Assembly (NCBI GenBank): GCA_002339675.1
Contig: DDKB01000017.1
Span: 988,346-1,052,345, forward strand
Origin: Stutzerimonas stutzeri
Lineage (GTDB): Bacteria; Pseudomonadota; Gammaproteobacteria; Pseudomonadales; Pseudomonadaceae
Direction of reading: 5' to 3'
Length of the DNA stretch: 64,000 nt
Shown here piece by piece: positions 16,758 to 25,523 of the stretch. Every line of letters starts with the position of its first letter. Position 1 is the stretch's first letter. The translations under genes and the position numbers were made by a program. The notes below the pieces were generated by a model. The model did not search any database. It was given only the letters and a program-made list of their open reading frames with translations, and was not told the DNA's origin.

Positions 16758-18068
16758 ATGACTGATTCCTTCGATGTTCGCCGACTCAATGCTGCCGATC
16801 CCGGATTCTCCGCACATCTGGATCATCTGCTCAGTTGGGAGAGCGTCTCCGACGAAGGCGTCAACGGCCGGGTGCTGGATATCATCCGGGCGGTGCGTGA
16901 GCGCGGCGATGCGGCCCTGGTCGAGTTCACCCGGCGTTTCGACGGTCTCGAGGTGGCGTCCATGGCCGATCTGATTCTGCCACGCGAGCGTCTCGAAGTT
17001 GCGCTTGAGCGCATCAGCCCGGCCCAGCGCCAGGCGCTGGAGGCCGCTGCCGAGCGGGTCCGGCTCTATCACGAGCGCCAGAAGCAGGATTCTTGGACCT
17101 ACACCGAAGCCGACGGCACGGTGCTCGGTCAACAGGTGACACCGCTCGACCGTGCAGGTCTCTACGTCCCCGGCGGCAAGGCGTCTTATCCCTCTTCGGT
17201 TCTGATGAACGCCATTCCGGCCAAGGTCGCTGGCGTGCCCGAAGTGGTCATGGTGGTGCCCACGCCGCGCGGCGAGATCAACGAACTGGTGCTGGCCGCG
17301 GCATGCATCGCCGGGGTCGACCGGGTGTTCACCATCGGCGGCGCCCAGGCGGTCGCGGCGCTGGCCTACGGCACCGAGAGCGTGCCGCCAGTGGACAAGA
17401 TCGTCGGCCCGGGCAATATCTATGTGGCCACGGCCAAGCGCCATGTGTTCGGCAAGGTCGGCATCGACATGATCGCCGGTCCGTCGGAGATCCTGGTGGT
17501 CTGTGACGGCCAGACCGACCCTGACTGGATCGCCATGGACCTGTTTTCCCAGGCCGAACACGACGAGGACGCGCAGTCGATCCTGGTCAGCCCGGACGCG
17601 GCATTCCTCGATCGCGTCGCCGCCAGCATCTCGCGCCTGCTGCCCACACTGGAGCGCCGTGAGATCGCCGAGGCGTCGCTGAAAGCGCGCGGCGCGCTGA
17701 TCCAGGTGGCCGACATGCAGCAAGCCATTGCGGTCGCCAACCGCATCGCCCCCGAGCACCTCGAGCTGTCGGTGGCCGAGCCGGAGCAGTGGCTGCCGCA
17801 GATCCGCCACGCTGGGGCGATCTTCATGGGTCGTTACACGGCCGAGGCGCTCGGCGACTACTGCGCCGGCCCCAACCACGTCTTGCCGACGTCGGGAACC
17901 GCGCGGTTCTCCTCGCCGCTGGGCGTCTACGACTTCCAGAAGCGCTCCTCGGTCATTCATTGCTCGGCCGAAGGTGCCTCGGAACTGGGCAAGGTCGCCT
18001 CGGTGCTGGCCCGTGGCGAATCGCTGACGGCTCACGCCCGTAGCGCTGAATACCGAATAAAGCGGTAA
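16758..18068 (+). CDS. hisD: HisD, histidinol dehydrogenase
   Basis: A 436-residue NAD- and zinc-dependent enzyme for the last two oxidations from histidinol to histidine. Conserved stretches include 'AGLYVPGGKASYPSSVLMNAIPAKVAGV', 'TIGGAQAVAALAYGTESVPPVDKIVGPGN' and 'AGPSEILVV', plus the C-terminal 'GPNHVLPTSGTARFSSPLGVYDFQKRSSVI' with zinc/active-site residues. It is complete, on the hisG-hisD-hisC series. Confidence 0.97.
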   Translation: MTDSFDVRRLNAADPGFSAHLDHLLSWESVSDEGVNGRVLDIIRAVRERGDAALVEFTRRFDGLEVASMADLILPRERLEVALERISPAQRQALEAAAERVRLYHERQKQDSWTYTEADGTVLGQQVTPLDRAGLYVPGGKASYPSSVLMNAIPAKVAGVPEVVMVVPTPRGEINELVLAAACIAGVDRVFTIGGAQAVAALAYGTESVPPVDKIVGPGNIYVATAKRHVFGKVGIDMIAGPSEILVVCDGQTDPDWIAMDLFSQAEHDEDAQSILVSPDAAFLDRVAASISRLLPTLERREIAEASLKARGALIQVADMQQAIAVANRIAPEHLELSVAEPEQWLPQIRHAGAIFMGRYTAEALGDYCAGPNHVLPTSGTARFSSPLGVYDFQKRSSVIHCSAEGASELGKVASVLARGESLTAHARSAEYRIKR

Positions 18069-18105
18069 AGACGAACAAATCGCTGCGGGCTTGAAGGCTG
18101 GGCGT

Positions 18106-18158
18106 GTAGGAGCGAGCCTGCTCGCGAACCGCCTTGAAAAGCTTCGCCAGCAAGCTGG
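18106..18158 (+). repeat. Paired REP elements between hisD and hisC
   Basis: GTAGGAGCGAGCCTGCTCGCG at 18106-18126 is the common Pseudomonas REP type: a GTAG followed by a GCGAGC/GCTCGC palindrome. A second palindrome (CGCCAGC/GCTGGCG, 18143-18158) follows in what looks like the opposite orientation. This REP family differs from the one around the RAYT at 24.6-26 kb. Confidence 0.8.
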
Positions 18159-18260
18159 CGTCTGCGGGTTGGGTGGCGCAGCCGAGGTTGGTCCTGCGCG
18201 CGTGCATTTTCGTTCAGCCTCCAGCGATCTAACCATTTGAATACCAAAGGGATAAGGCCG

Positions 18261-19316
18261 ATGAGCAAATTCTGGAGCCCCTTCGTCAACACGCTGGTCC
18301 CCTATACGCCGGGCGAGCAGCCGAAGCTGGCCAATCTGGTCAAGCTCAACACCAACGAGAACCCCTACGGACCGTCCCCGCGTGCGCTCGCGGCCATGCA
18401 GGCCGAGCTGGGCGACGCACTCCGGCTGTATCCCGATCCAAGCGGTGAGCGCCTCAAGCAGGCCGTGGCGGACTACTACGGCGTGCGGCCGGCGCAGGTG
18501 TTCGTTGGCAACGGCTCTGACGAGGTGCTCGCGCATGCCTTCCATGGTCTGTTCCAGCACGACAAGCCGCTGCTGTTTCCCGATGTAACCTACAGCTTCT
18601 ACCCGGTGTACTGCGGCCTGTACGGCATTGCCTATGAAACGGTCGCGCTGGATGCGCAGTTCCGTATTGACGTGGCGCACTACCAACGCCCCAACGGCGG
18701 GATCATCTTCCCCAATCCCAACGCGCCGACCGGCTGCCTGCTGGCGCTCGAGGCGATCGAGCAATTGCTGCAGACGAATCCCGAGTCGGTGGTGCTGGTG
18801 GATGAGGCGTATGTCGACTTCGGCGGTGTTTCGGCCATCGCGCTGGTGGAGCGCTACCCGAACCTGCTGGTCACCCAGACGCTTTCCAAATCACGCTCCC
18901 TAGCGGGGCTGCGGGTCGGTCTGGCAGTGGGGCACCCGGATCTGATCGAGGCGCTGGAGCGCATCAAGAACAGCTTCAACTCCTATCCCCTCGATCGCAT
19001 CGCAATCGCCGGCGCGGCGGCTGCCTTCGAGGACCGCGCCTACTTCGAGCAGACTTGCCGGCAGGTCATGGAAAGCCGCGATGCGGTGGTCGCGGCGATG
19101 GGTGGGCTGGGCTTCGAAGTGCTGCCGTCGGCCGCCAATTTCGTCTTCGCCCGGCATCCGCAGCGCGATGCCGCGACGCTGGCCGCCGGGCTGCGCGAGC
19201 AGGGCGTCATCGTCCGGCATTTCAAGCAGCCTCGGATCGAGCAGTTCCTGAGGATCACCATCGGTACGCCGGAACAGAACCAAGCCCTGCTCGATGCGCT
19301 GACCGAGCTCTGCTGA
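18261..19316 (+). CDS. hisC: HisC, histidinol-phosphate aminotransferase
   Basis: A 351-residue PLP-dependent fold-I aminotransferase converting imidazole-acetol phosphate to histidinol phosphate. Family motifs: 'VKLNTNENPYGPSPRALAAM', 'VFVGNGSDEVLAHAF', 'FPNPNAPTGC', 'VLVDEAYVDF', and the PLP lysine Lys210 in 'TLSKSRSLAGLRVG'. The ATG at 18261 (MSKFWSPF) is preceded by a purine-rich stretch; a TTG 24 bases upstream is less likely. Many pseudomonads carry more than one hisC; this copy completes hisGDC. Confidence 0.95.
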   Translation: MSKFWSPFVNTLVPYTPGEQPKLANLVKLNTNENPYGPSPRALAAMQAELGDALRLYPDPSGERLKQAVADYYGVRPAQVFVGNGSDEVLAHAFHGLFQHDKPLLFPDVTYSFYPVYCGLYGIAYETVALDAQFRIDVAHYQRPNGGIIFPNPNAPTGCLLALEAIEQLLQTNPESVVLVDEAYVDFGGVSAIALVERYPNLLVTQTLSKSRSLAGLRVGLAVGHPDLIEALERIKNSFNSYPLDRIAIAGAAAAFEDRAYFEQTCRQVMESRDAVVAAMGGLGFEVLPSAANFVFARHPQRDAATLAAGLREQGVIVRHFKQPRIEQFLRITIGTPEQNQALLDALTELC

Positions 19317-19425
19317 GGTGGCGTGCGCCCGTTTCGCTCCGGTTGGTTTCTCACACACCTCGCCAGGGCGTCGGTAATCGAAGCGGTCTTCGGGCCGCTC
19401 TGGTTTCTGCGCCGCGCGGACAGTT

Positions 19426-20583
19426 TTACTGCGGCGCTTTCTCGACCAGCGGACGCATCCCTACTTCGGCAGTCAGCGTCATGGGCGAGCCGTTGCGCAA
19501 GATGTCGATGTCGATCTTGTCGCCGGGGCGGACGCGGGCGACCTGATTCATTGAGCTGCGCCCGTCGCTGGCCTGTTCGCCGTCGATACTCAAGATCAAG
19601 TCGCCGGGCAGCAGCCCGGCGCGTTCTGCAGGGCCGTCCCGATAGACGCCGGCAACCACAATTCCGGGGCGACCCGCCTGGCCAAAGGACTCGGCCAGTT
19701 CCGGTGTCAGCGACTGTACCTCGACGCCAAGCCAGCCCCGTATCACCTGGCCATGCTCGACGATGGAGCGCATCACGTCCATGGCGAGCTTGACCGGAAT
19801 GGCAAAACCGATGCCCTGCGAGCCGCCGGACTCGGAAATGATCGCCGTGTTGATGCCGATCAGGTGGCCCGCGGTGTCAACCAGCGCGCCGCCGGAGTTG
19901 CCGCGGTTGATAGCCGCATCGGTCTGGATGAAGTCTTCGTAGGTATTCAGACCGAGTTGGTTGCGTCCGGTGGCGCTGATGATGCCCATGGTGACAGTCT
20001 GACCGACGCCGAAGGGGTTGCCGATAGCCAAGGTTACGTCGCCGATGCGAATGCCATCCGAGCGGCCGATGGTGATCGCAGGCAGGTCGGCCAGATCGAT
20101 CTTCAGTACTGCGAGGTCGGTTTCCGGGTCGCTGCCGATCACGCGGGCCAGCGTCTCGCGGCCGTCGCGAAGGGCCACGACGATCTGCTCGGCATTCGCG
20201 GTGACGTGGTTGTTGGTCAGCAGATAGCCTTCCGGGCTCATGATCACCGCCGAGCCGAGGCTGGACTCCATGCGCCGCTGGCGCGGCAGGCTGTCACCGT
20301 AGAAGCGGTGGAACAGCGGATCGTCCTTAAGCATCGGCGGCTGGTTCGCGCTGTCGATCACCTTGGTGGTGTACAGGTTGGCCACCGCCGGTGCCGCGCT
20401 GCTCACCGCGCCGGCATAGGAGTAGGGGCCCTGCTGGGCGATGCCCACCAGCGGCGCCTGCTGCAGCCTGTATTCTGGCTCGGCGTCGAGGCCGACCAGG
20501 TGAGGGTAGCGCTGGATGATCAGCAGGGCCACCAGCAAGCCCACCAGCAACGGCCAGCCAATAAAACGCAGGGCATTGATCAT
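19426..20583 (-). CDS. algW: AlgW/DegS-type periplasmic serine protease
   Basis: A 385-residue membrane-anchored HtrA-family protease. In pseudomonads AlgW senses misfolded outer-membrane proteins and makes the first cut in the anti-sigma factor MucA, releasing AlgU. It has an N-terminal anchor ('FIGWPLLVGLLVALLIIQ'), catalytic histidine in 'LLTNNHVTANA', aspartate in 'DPETDLAVLKIDL', serine in 'INRGNSGGALVD', and one C-terminal PDZ domain ('GVYRDGPAERAGLLPGDLILSIDGEQ'). One PDZ plus an anchor fits DegS/AlgW rather than two-PDZ DegP. The ATG at 20583 gives the usual length. Confidence 0.95.
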   Translation of the reverse strand: MINALRFIGWPLLVGLLVALLIIQRYPHLVGLDAEPEYRLQQAPLVGIAQQGPYSYAGAVSSAAPAVANLYTTKVIDSANQPPMLKDDPLFHRFYGDSLPRQRRMESSLGSAVIMSPEGYLLTNNHVTANAEQIVVALRDGRETLARVIGSDPETDLAVLKIDLADLPAITIGRSDGIRIGDVTLAIGNPFGVGQTVTMGIISATGRNQLGLNTYEDFIQTDAAINRGNSGGALVDTAGHLIGINTAIISESGGSQGIGFAIPVKLAMDVMRSIVEHGQVIRGWLGVEVQSLTPELAESFGQAGRPGIVVAGVYRDGPAERAGLLPGDLILSIDGEQASDGRSSMNQVARVRPGDKIDIDILRNGSPMTLTAEVGMRPLVEKAPQ

Positions 20584-20640
20584 CGCGATTGGAGATCCGA
20601 ACAGGTTGCGGAGGGCGGAAGCGCCTCTTAAGGTGGCGGC

Positions 20641-20646
20641 ATTATA
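20641..20646 (-). promoter_or_regulatory. Possible algW promoter (-10 element)
   Basis: TATAAT on the minus strand, 58 bases upstream of the algW ATG in the divergent algW/Nif3 gap. The -35 is poor (GCTGCA at 17 bases). Confidence 0.4.
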
Positions 20647-20797
20647 CGAAGCTGGCGACGAAATGCAGCCTTGCCGATGGTGAAACTGCACGGCGACGCG
20701 CGTCGCTTCCGCAGGCCGGCCTGTGCGCTTCGCTGAGGTCTTGGGCGGCGTACCGGGGCTGCTGCCTGGCAATCGATTCCACACGAGGAGACTGGCA

Positions 20798-21556
20798 ATG
20801 GTCGTAGCGCTGAAAACCCTGGTCGACGAAGCCGACCGTTACCTTAATGTCGCGCGCATCGCGGACTACTGCCCGAACGGGTTGCAGGTGGAGGGTCGCG
20901 GGCAGGTGCAACGGATCGTCAGCGGCGTCACCGCGAGCCAGGCGTTGCTCGATGCGGCCGTCGAGCTGCAGGCCGATCTGGTGCTGGTCCACCATGGCTA
21001 CTTCTGGAAGAACGAGGATCCCCGCGTGGTGGGCATCAAGCAGCGCCGCCTGAAGACCCTGTTGCAGCACGACATCAGCCTGCTGGCCTACCACCTTCCG
21101 CTCGACGTACATCCGCAGGTGGGCAACAACGTGCAGCTGGCCCGGCGCCTCGGCTTTACCGTCGAGGGCCCGCTGGATCCAGACGACCCGCGTTCGGTCG
21201 GGCTGGTCGGCTCGCTCGACGCTCCGCTGACGCCGGCTGAGCTGGGCGCGCGCGTTGCGGCTGTCCTGGACCGGGTGCCGCTGGTGGTCGAGGGCGCGCG
21301 TCCGATCAGGCGCATCGCCTGGTGTACCGGAGGTGCCCAGGGCTATATCGACCAGGCTGTGGCCGCCGGTGCGGACGCCTACCTGACCGGCGAGGTATCC
21401 GAACCAACGGTGCACATCGCCCGGGAAAACGGGCTGAGCTTCATCGCCGCCGGGCACCATGCCACCGAACGCTATGGTGTGCAGGCATTGGGTGAATACC
21501 TCGCGCAGCATTTCTCCCTCGAGCACCGCTTCATCGACTGTCCGAACCCGGCCTGA
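20798..21556 (+). CDS. Nif3-like dinuclear metal centre protein (YbgI family)
   Basis: A 252-residue Nif3/YbgI-type protein. The family forms toroidal hexamers with a dinuclear metal site; some annotations call it a GTP cyclohydrolase I type 2 homologue, but function is not settled. Conserved parts: 'YCPNGLQVEGRGQVQRIVSGVTAS', 'VLVHHGYFWKNEDPRVVG' with metal ligands, and C-terminal 'DAYLTGEVSEPTVHIARENGLSFIAAGHHATERYGVQAL'. The ATG at 20798 has GAGGAGA 12-18 bases upstream. It sits between algW and cysDNC as in P. aeruginosa. Confidence 0.92.
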   Translation: MVVALKTLVDEADRYLNVARIADYCPNGLQVEGRGQVQRIVSGVTASQALLDAAVELQADLVLVHHGYFWKNEDPRVVGIKQRRLKTLLQHDISLLAYHLPLDVHPQVGNNVQLARRLGFTVEGPLDPDDPRSVGLVGSLDAPLTPAELGARVAAVLDRVPLVVEGARPIRRIAWCTGGAQGYIDQAVAAGADAYLTGEVSEPTVHIARENGLSFIAAGHHATERYGVQALGEYLAQHFSLEHRFIDCPNPA

Positions 21557-21630
21557 TGGCATTGTGGCGGGCGCTCCGGCGCTTTTTGCTGGGCCGGGCT
21601 TGCGCCTGCGCCCGGTATAAACCTAGTGCA

Positions 21631-21660
21631 TTTCGATCTAAGAGACGGCCTGATTAGAAT
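21631..21660 (+). promoter_or_regulatory. Possible cysD promoter
   Basis: TTTCGA (21631-21636), 18-base spacer, TAGAAT (21655-21660), 72 bases before cysD. A plausible sigma-70 match; the CysB activator normally acts here, but I cannot define its site. Confidence 0.35.
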
Positions 21661-21731
21661 TATGTGCCGTGCTAAAGTTGCGCCCTCGTTCCGGCCGAGC
21701 CGGCCGTCCACCTGCCCATTCGTGAGTAGCC

Positions 21732-22649
21732 ATGGTTGACAAACTGACGCATCTGAAACAGCTGGAGGCGGAAAGCATCCACATCATCCGTGAGGTGGCC
21801 GCCGAGTTCGACAACCCGGTGATGCTCTATTCCATAGGCAAGGATTCGGCCGTGATGCTGCATCTGGCGCGCAAGGCCTTCTTCCCCGGCCGCCTGCCGT
21901 TCCCGGTCATGCACGTGGACACCCGCTGGAAATTCCAGGAAATGTACCGCTTTCGCGAAAAGATGGTCACCGAGATGGACCTGGACCTGATTACCCATGT
22001 CAATCCCGATGGCGTGGCGCAGGGCATCAACCCCTTTACCCACGGCAGTGCCAAGCACACCGACATCATGAAGACCGAGGGCCTCAAGCAGGCGCTGGAC
22101 AAGCATGGTTTCGACGCCGCCTTCGGCGGCGCCCGGCGCGACGAAGAAAAGTCGCGTGCCAAGGAGCGCGTCTATTCCTTCCGCGACAGCAAGCACCGCT
22201 GGGACCCGAAGAATCAGCGTCCGGAACTCTGGAACGTCTACAACGGCAACGTGAAGAAGGGCGAGTCCATCCGCGTCTTCCCCCTGTCGAACTGGACCGA
22301 GCTGGACATCTGGCAGTACATCTACCTGGAGCAGATCCCGATCGTGCCGCTGTACTTCGCCGCCGAACGAGAAGTCATCGAGAAAAACGGCACCCTGATC
22401 ATGATCGACGACGAGCGCATCCTCGAGCACCTCACCGACGAGGAAAAGGCACGCATCGAGAAGCGCATGGTTCGCTTCCGTACCCTCGGTTGCTACCCGC
22501 TGACTGGCGCCGTCGAATCCACCGCGACTTCCCTGCCGGAAATCATCCAGGAAATGCTCCTGACTCGTACTTCTGAACGTCAGGGCCGTGTCATCGACCA
22601 CGATGGCGCAGGATCGATGGAAGAAAAGAAACGTCAGGGCTACTTCTAA
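21732..22649 (+). CDS. cysD: CysD, sulfate adenylyltransferase small subunit
   Basis: A 305-residue PP-loop ATP pyrophosphatase subunit of ATP sulfurylase, forming APS from sulfate and ATP in assimilatory sulfur metabolism. The PP-loop is 'YSIGKDSAVMLHLARKAF'; 'GGARRDEEKSRAKERVYSFRD' and 'FPLSNWTELDIWQYIYLEQIPIVPLYFA' are diagnostic. It is 11 bases upstream of cysNC, a single operon ending at the terminator at 24580. Confidence 0.97.
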   Translation: MVDKLTHLKQLEAESIHIIREVAAEFDNPVMLYSIGKDSAVMLHLARKAFFPGRLPFPVMHVDTRWKFQEMYRFREKMVTEMDLDLITHVNPDGVAQGINPFTHGSAKHTDIMKTEGLKQALDKHGFDAAFGGARRDEEKSRAKERVYSFRDSKHRWDPKNQRPELWNVYNGNVKKGESIRVFPLSNWTELDIWQYIYLEQIPIVPLYFAAEREVIEKNGTLIMIDDERILEHLTDEEKARIEKRMVRFRTLGCYPLTGAVESTATSLPEIIQEMLLTRTSERQGRVIDHDGAGSMEEKKRQGYF

Positions 22650-22660
22650 GGATTTCGCAC

Positions 22661-24559
22661 ATGTCTCATCAGTCTGATTTGATCAGCGAGGACATCCTCG
22701 CGTACCTGGCCCAGCACGAGCGTAAGGAGCTGCTGCGCTTCCTCACCTGCGGCAACGTCGACGACGGCAAGAGCACCCTGATCGGGCGTCTGCTGCACGA
22801 CTCGAAAATGATCTATGAAGATCATCTGGAAGCCATCACCCGCGATTCGAAAAAGTCCGGCACCACCGGCGATGACGTCGACCTCGCTTTGCTGGTCGAC
22901 GGTCTGCAGGCCGAGCGTGAGCAGGGCATCACCATCGATGTCGCCTACCGTTATTTCTCCACCGCCAAGCGCAAGTTCATCATCGCCGACACGCCCGGCC
23001 ACGAGCAGTACACGCGCAACATGGCGACCGGCGCCTCGACCTGCGACCTGGCGATTATCCTGGTCGATGCGCGCTATGGCGTGCAGACCCAGACCAAGCG
23101 CCACAGCTTCATCACCTCGCTGCTGGGCATCAAGCACATCGTCGTGGCCATCAACAAGATGGATTTGATGGACTTCGATCAGGACGTATTCGAGAAGATC
23201 AAGGCCGACTACCTGGCGTTTGCCGACCGCATCGAGCTCAAGCCGTCGTCGCTGCACTTCGTGCCGATGTCTGCCCTCAAGGGCGACAACGTGGTCAATC
23301 GTTCCGAGCGCGCGCCCTGGTACGAGGGGCAGTCGCTGATGGAAATTCTCGAAAGCGTCGAGATTGCCGGCGACCGCAACTTCGAGGACCTGCGCTTCCC
23401 GGTGCAGTACGTCAACCGTCCTAACCTTAACTTCCGTGGCTTCGCTGGCACGCTAGCCAGCGGCATCGTGCGCAAGGGCGATGAAGTGGTGGTCCTGCCT
23501 TCTGGCAAGCGCAGCACCGTCAAGTCCATCGTCACATATGACGGTGAGCTGGAGCAGGCGACCCCGGGTGAGGCTATCACGCTGACGCTCGAAGACGAGA
23601 TCGATGTATCCCGTGGCGACATGCTGGTGCATGCCGACAACCAGCCGCGGATCGCCGACAGTTTCGAGGCGATGCTGGTGTGGATGGCCGAGGAACCGAT
23701 GCTGCCGGGCAAGAAATACGATTTCAAACGCGCCACCAGCTATGTACCGGGATCCGTTGCCAGCATCACCCACCGAGTCGATGTGAATACGTTGGAGCAT
23801 GGTGCGGCCAGCAGCCTGGCGCTCAACGAGATCGGACGCGTAAAGATTGCGCTGGACGCCCCTGTTGCGCTGGATGGCTACGCACAGAACCGCACCACGG
23901 GCGCCTTCATCATCATCGATCGCCTCACCAACGGCACCGTCGGCGCGGGGATGATCATTGCCGATCCGGTCGCCCATGGCGCCTCCGGCCATCACGGCGC
24001 GCTGGCCCACGTCTCCACCGAAGAACGTGCGACCCGCTTCGGCCAGCAGCCGGCCACCGTGCTGTTTACCGGCCTCTCCGGCGCCGGCAAGAGCACCCTG
24101 GCCTACGCCGTGGAGCGCAAACTGTTCGACATGGGTCGCGCGGTGTATGTGCTCGATGGCCAGAATCTGCGCCACGACCTAAACAAGGGCCTGCCGCAAG
24201 ACCGTTCGGGCCGTACCGAAAACTGGCGCCGTGCCGCCCACGTGGCGCGTCAGTTCAACGAGGCCGGTCTGCTGACCCTGGCTGCGTTTGTCGCTCCGGA
24301 CGCTGAGGGCCGGGAGCAGGCCAAGGCGCTGATCGGTGCGGATCGGGCCATCACCGTTTATGTTCAGGCTTCACCGCAGGCCTGCCAGCAGCGCGATCCG
24401 CAAGGGCTGTATGCCGCAGGCGGCGATAACATCCCGGGCGAATCTTTCCCCTACGATGTGCCGGGCAATGCCGATCTCGTGATCGATACCGATTCGCTGA
24501 CGGTAGAAGAGGGCGCCAAGCAAGTGATCGAGCTATTGCGCAAGCGTGGTGCGATCTAA
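22661..24559 (+). CDS. cysNC: CysN-CysC fusion: sulfate adenylyltransferase GTPase / APS kinase
   Basis: A 632-residue bifunctional protein. The N-terminal ~440 residues are the EF-Tu-like GTPase CysN ('CGNVDDGKSTLIGRLLHDSK', 'DTPGHEQYTRNMATGAS', 'VVAINKMDLM'). The C-terminal ~170 residues are APS kinase CysC, with Walker A 'GLSGAGKSTLAYAVE' at about residue 470 and 'LDGQNLRHDLNKGL'. Together with CysD it makes PAPS from sulfate. The fusion is common in pseudomonads. There is no internal stop, so the fusion is genuine in this sequence. Confidence 0.96.
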   Translation: MSHQSDLISEDILAYLAQHERKELLRFLTCGNVDDGKSTLIGRLLHDSKMIYEDHLEAITRDSKKSGTTGDDVDLALLVDGLQAEREQGITIDVAYRYFSTAKRKFIIADTPGHEQYTRNMATGASTCDLAIILVDARYGVQTQTKRHSFITSLLGIKHIVVAINKMDLMDFDQDVFEKIKADYLAFADRIELKPSSLHFVPMSALKGDNVVNRSERAPWYEGQSLMEILESVEIAGDRNFEDLRFPVQYVNRPNLNFRGFAGTLASGIVRKGDEVVVLPSGKRSTVKSIVTYDGELEQATPGEAITLTLEDEIDVSRGDMLVHADNQPRIADSFEAMLVWMAEEPMLPGKKYDFKRATSYVPGSVASITHRVDVNTLEHGAASSLALNEIGRVKIALDAPVALDGYAQNRTTGAFIIIDRLTNGTVGAGMIIADPVAHGASGHHGALAHVSTEERATRFGQQPATVLFTGLSGAGKSTLAYAVERKLFDMGRAVYVLDGQNLRHDLNKGLPQDRSGRTENWRRAAHVARQFNEAGLLTLAAFVAPDAEGREQAKALIGADRAITVYVQASPQACQQRDPQGLYAAGGDNIPGESFPYDVPGNADLVIDTDSLTVEEGAKQVIELLRKRGAI

Positions 24560-24579
24560 GCGAGTGACCTGTTGAAGCG

Positions 24580-24608
24580 AAAACGCCCTGCACATGCAGG
24601 GCGTTTTT
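24580..24608 (+). terminator. cysDNC terminator
   Basis: A 12-bp perfect stem AAAACGCCCTGC / GCAGGGCGTTTT with loop ACAT, followed by more T, 20 bases after the cysNC stop. Confidence 0.9.
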
Positions 24609-24674
24609 GTTTGGGAGCGGGCTTATCGTCAGCACTCTCTGTGTCAGGCGTCGTGAGTTGTATAAGGCAGCAAT

Positions 24675-24830
24675 GTAGGTTGGATTAGCCGAAGGCGTAA
24701 TCCGACGGTCGCGAGGGTGCGTGCGGGTGCGGTGTTGATCGATCGATGCGCCCACACGCGGTAAACGACGGTAGCGCCTTCGGCGATTCCATCCTACGGA
24801 AACGGTTCGCGGCCCCCGGTGCACGATCGG
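24675..24830 (+). repeat. Paired REP unit 1 (REPIN/BIME-like)
   Basis: A 156-base unit with two REPs in opposite orientation. The forward REP at 24675-24706 has GTAG, then GGATTA..GCC-GAA-GGC..TAATCC. The inverted REP at 24766-24797 ends in CCTAC (GTAG when read in reverse) with a GCC/GGC core. It is nearly identical to the next unit, a tandem duplication of the whole pair. Confidence 0.85.
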
Positions 24831-24990
24831 GTAGGTTGGATTAGCCAAAGGCGTAATCCGACGGTCGCGAGGTGCGTGCGGGTACGGTGTTTGATCGATC
24901 GATGCGCCCACACGCGGTAAACGACGGTAGCGCCTTCGGCGATTCCATCCGACGGAAACGGTTCGCGGCCCCCCCCCGGTGCACGACCGG
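24831..24990 (+). repeat. Paired REP unit 2 (tandem copy of unit 1)
   Basis: A 160-base copy of unit 1. Forward REP 24831-24862, inverted REP 24922-24953 (its outer tetranucleotide is mutated, ending CCGAC). A C-run is C9 here (24969-24977) but C5 in unit 1, so the copies differ partly by homopolymer length. Confidence 0.85.
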
Positions 24991-25022
24991 GTAGGTTGGA
25001 TTAGCCGCAGGCGTAATCCGAC
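24991..25022 (+). repeat. Single REP next to the RAYT 3' end
   Basis: A forward REP of the same family (GTAG, GGATTAGCC, GCA loop, GGC, TAATCC), 12 bases beyond the 3' end of the RAYT gene. It is the third forward REP in the array. Confidence 0.8.
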
Positions 25023-25034
25023 ACAGGCTATGTG

Positions 25035-25523
25035 TCACGAGACCCACGCCCCGCCAGGGACGAGAAGCGACGGATCGCCCGCCCAATCGGCTGGATAAAG
25101 TCCCGCCCGCACATCACGATGAAAGCTCGAATAAGGCCAGTCGTCTACGCGACGAACCAGGCCATGCTTGTGCGGATTCACATAGACGTAATCGACATGG
25201 CGGCGGAAGTCTTGTTCGTCACGGATCATGTGTTCCCAATAACGACGTTGCCAGATACCTCGCTCGCCTCGTTGCAGGCGCACCGCCGATCGATATTCGC
25301 CAGGAGGCAAGGCTCGGCTGAAGAACGTTTTGATCAGCCGCCACCGCAGCGCGTAGTCCGCATCACCTGGAGGTAGCGTCCAGACACAATGCATGTGCTC
25401 GGGGAGCACAACCCAGGCGTCGATGGTAAACGGATGGAGCTGGTGTACCCTCCCGACCGATGCCCGAAGTAGATCGATATGCCGCACAAACAAATTGTTG
25501 CCGCGTCGCTCCAACAGATTCAC
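25035..25523 (-). CDS. REP-associated tyrosine transposase (RAYT), N-terminus probably frameshifted
   Basis: An IS200-like Y1 transposase of the RAYT type, thought to recognise and mobilise REP elements. Catalytic features are intact: the HUH pair in 'VVLPEHMHCVW', 'IWQRRYWEHMIRDEQDFRRHVDYVYVNPHKHGLV' with the DY tyrosine, and C-terminal 'WPYSSFHRDV'. In this frame the only start is GTG at 25523. The frame is open further upstream and encodes the family-typical 'NYRRALVPGASWFFTV' (to about 25568), directly after an ATG (25571-25573) with a GGAGG site, but that ATG is one base out of frame. A one-base deletion is the simplest reading. It may be translated from GTG or be a recent pseudogene. 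Confidence 0.8.
   Translation of the reverse strand: MNLLERRGNNLFVRHIDLLRASVGRVHQLHPFTIDAWVVLPEHMHCVWTLPPGDADYALRWRLIKTFFSRALPPGEYRSAVRLQRGERGIWQRRYWEHMIRDEQDFRRHVDYVYVNPHKHGLVRRVDDWPYSSFHRDVRAGLYPADWAGDPSLLVPGGAWVS

Noticed and set aside
24351..24911. A 186-codon minus-strand open frame over the cysNC end and REP units.
   Set aside because: It runs through the cysNC coding end, the terminator and REP repeats, and has no family similarity. Translated repeats only.
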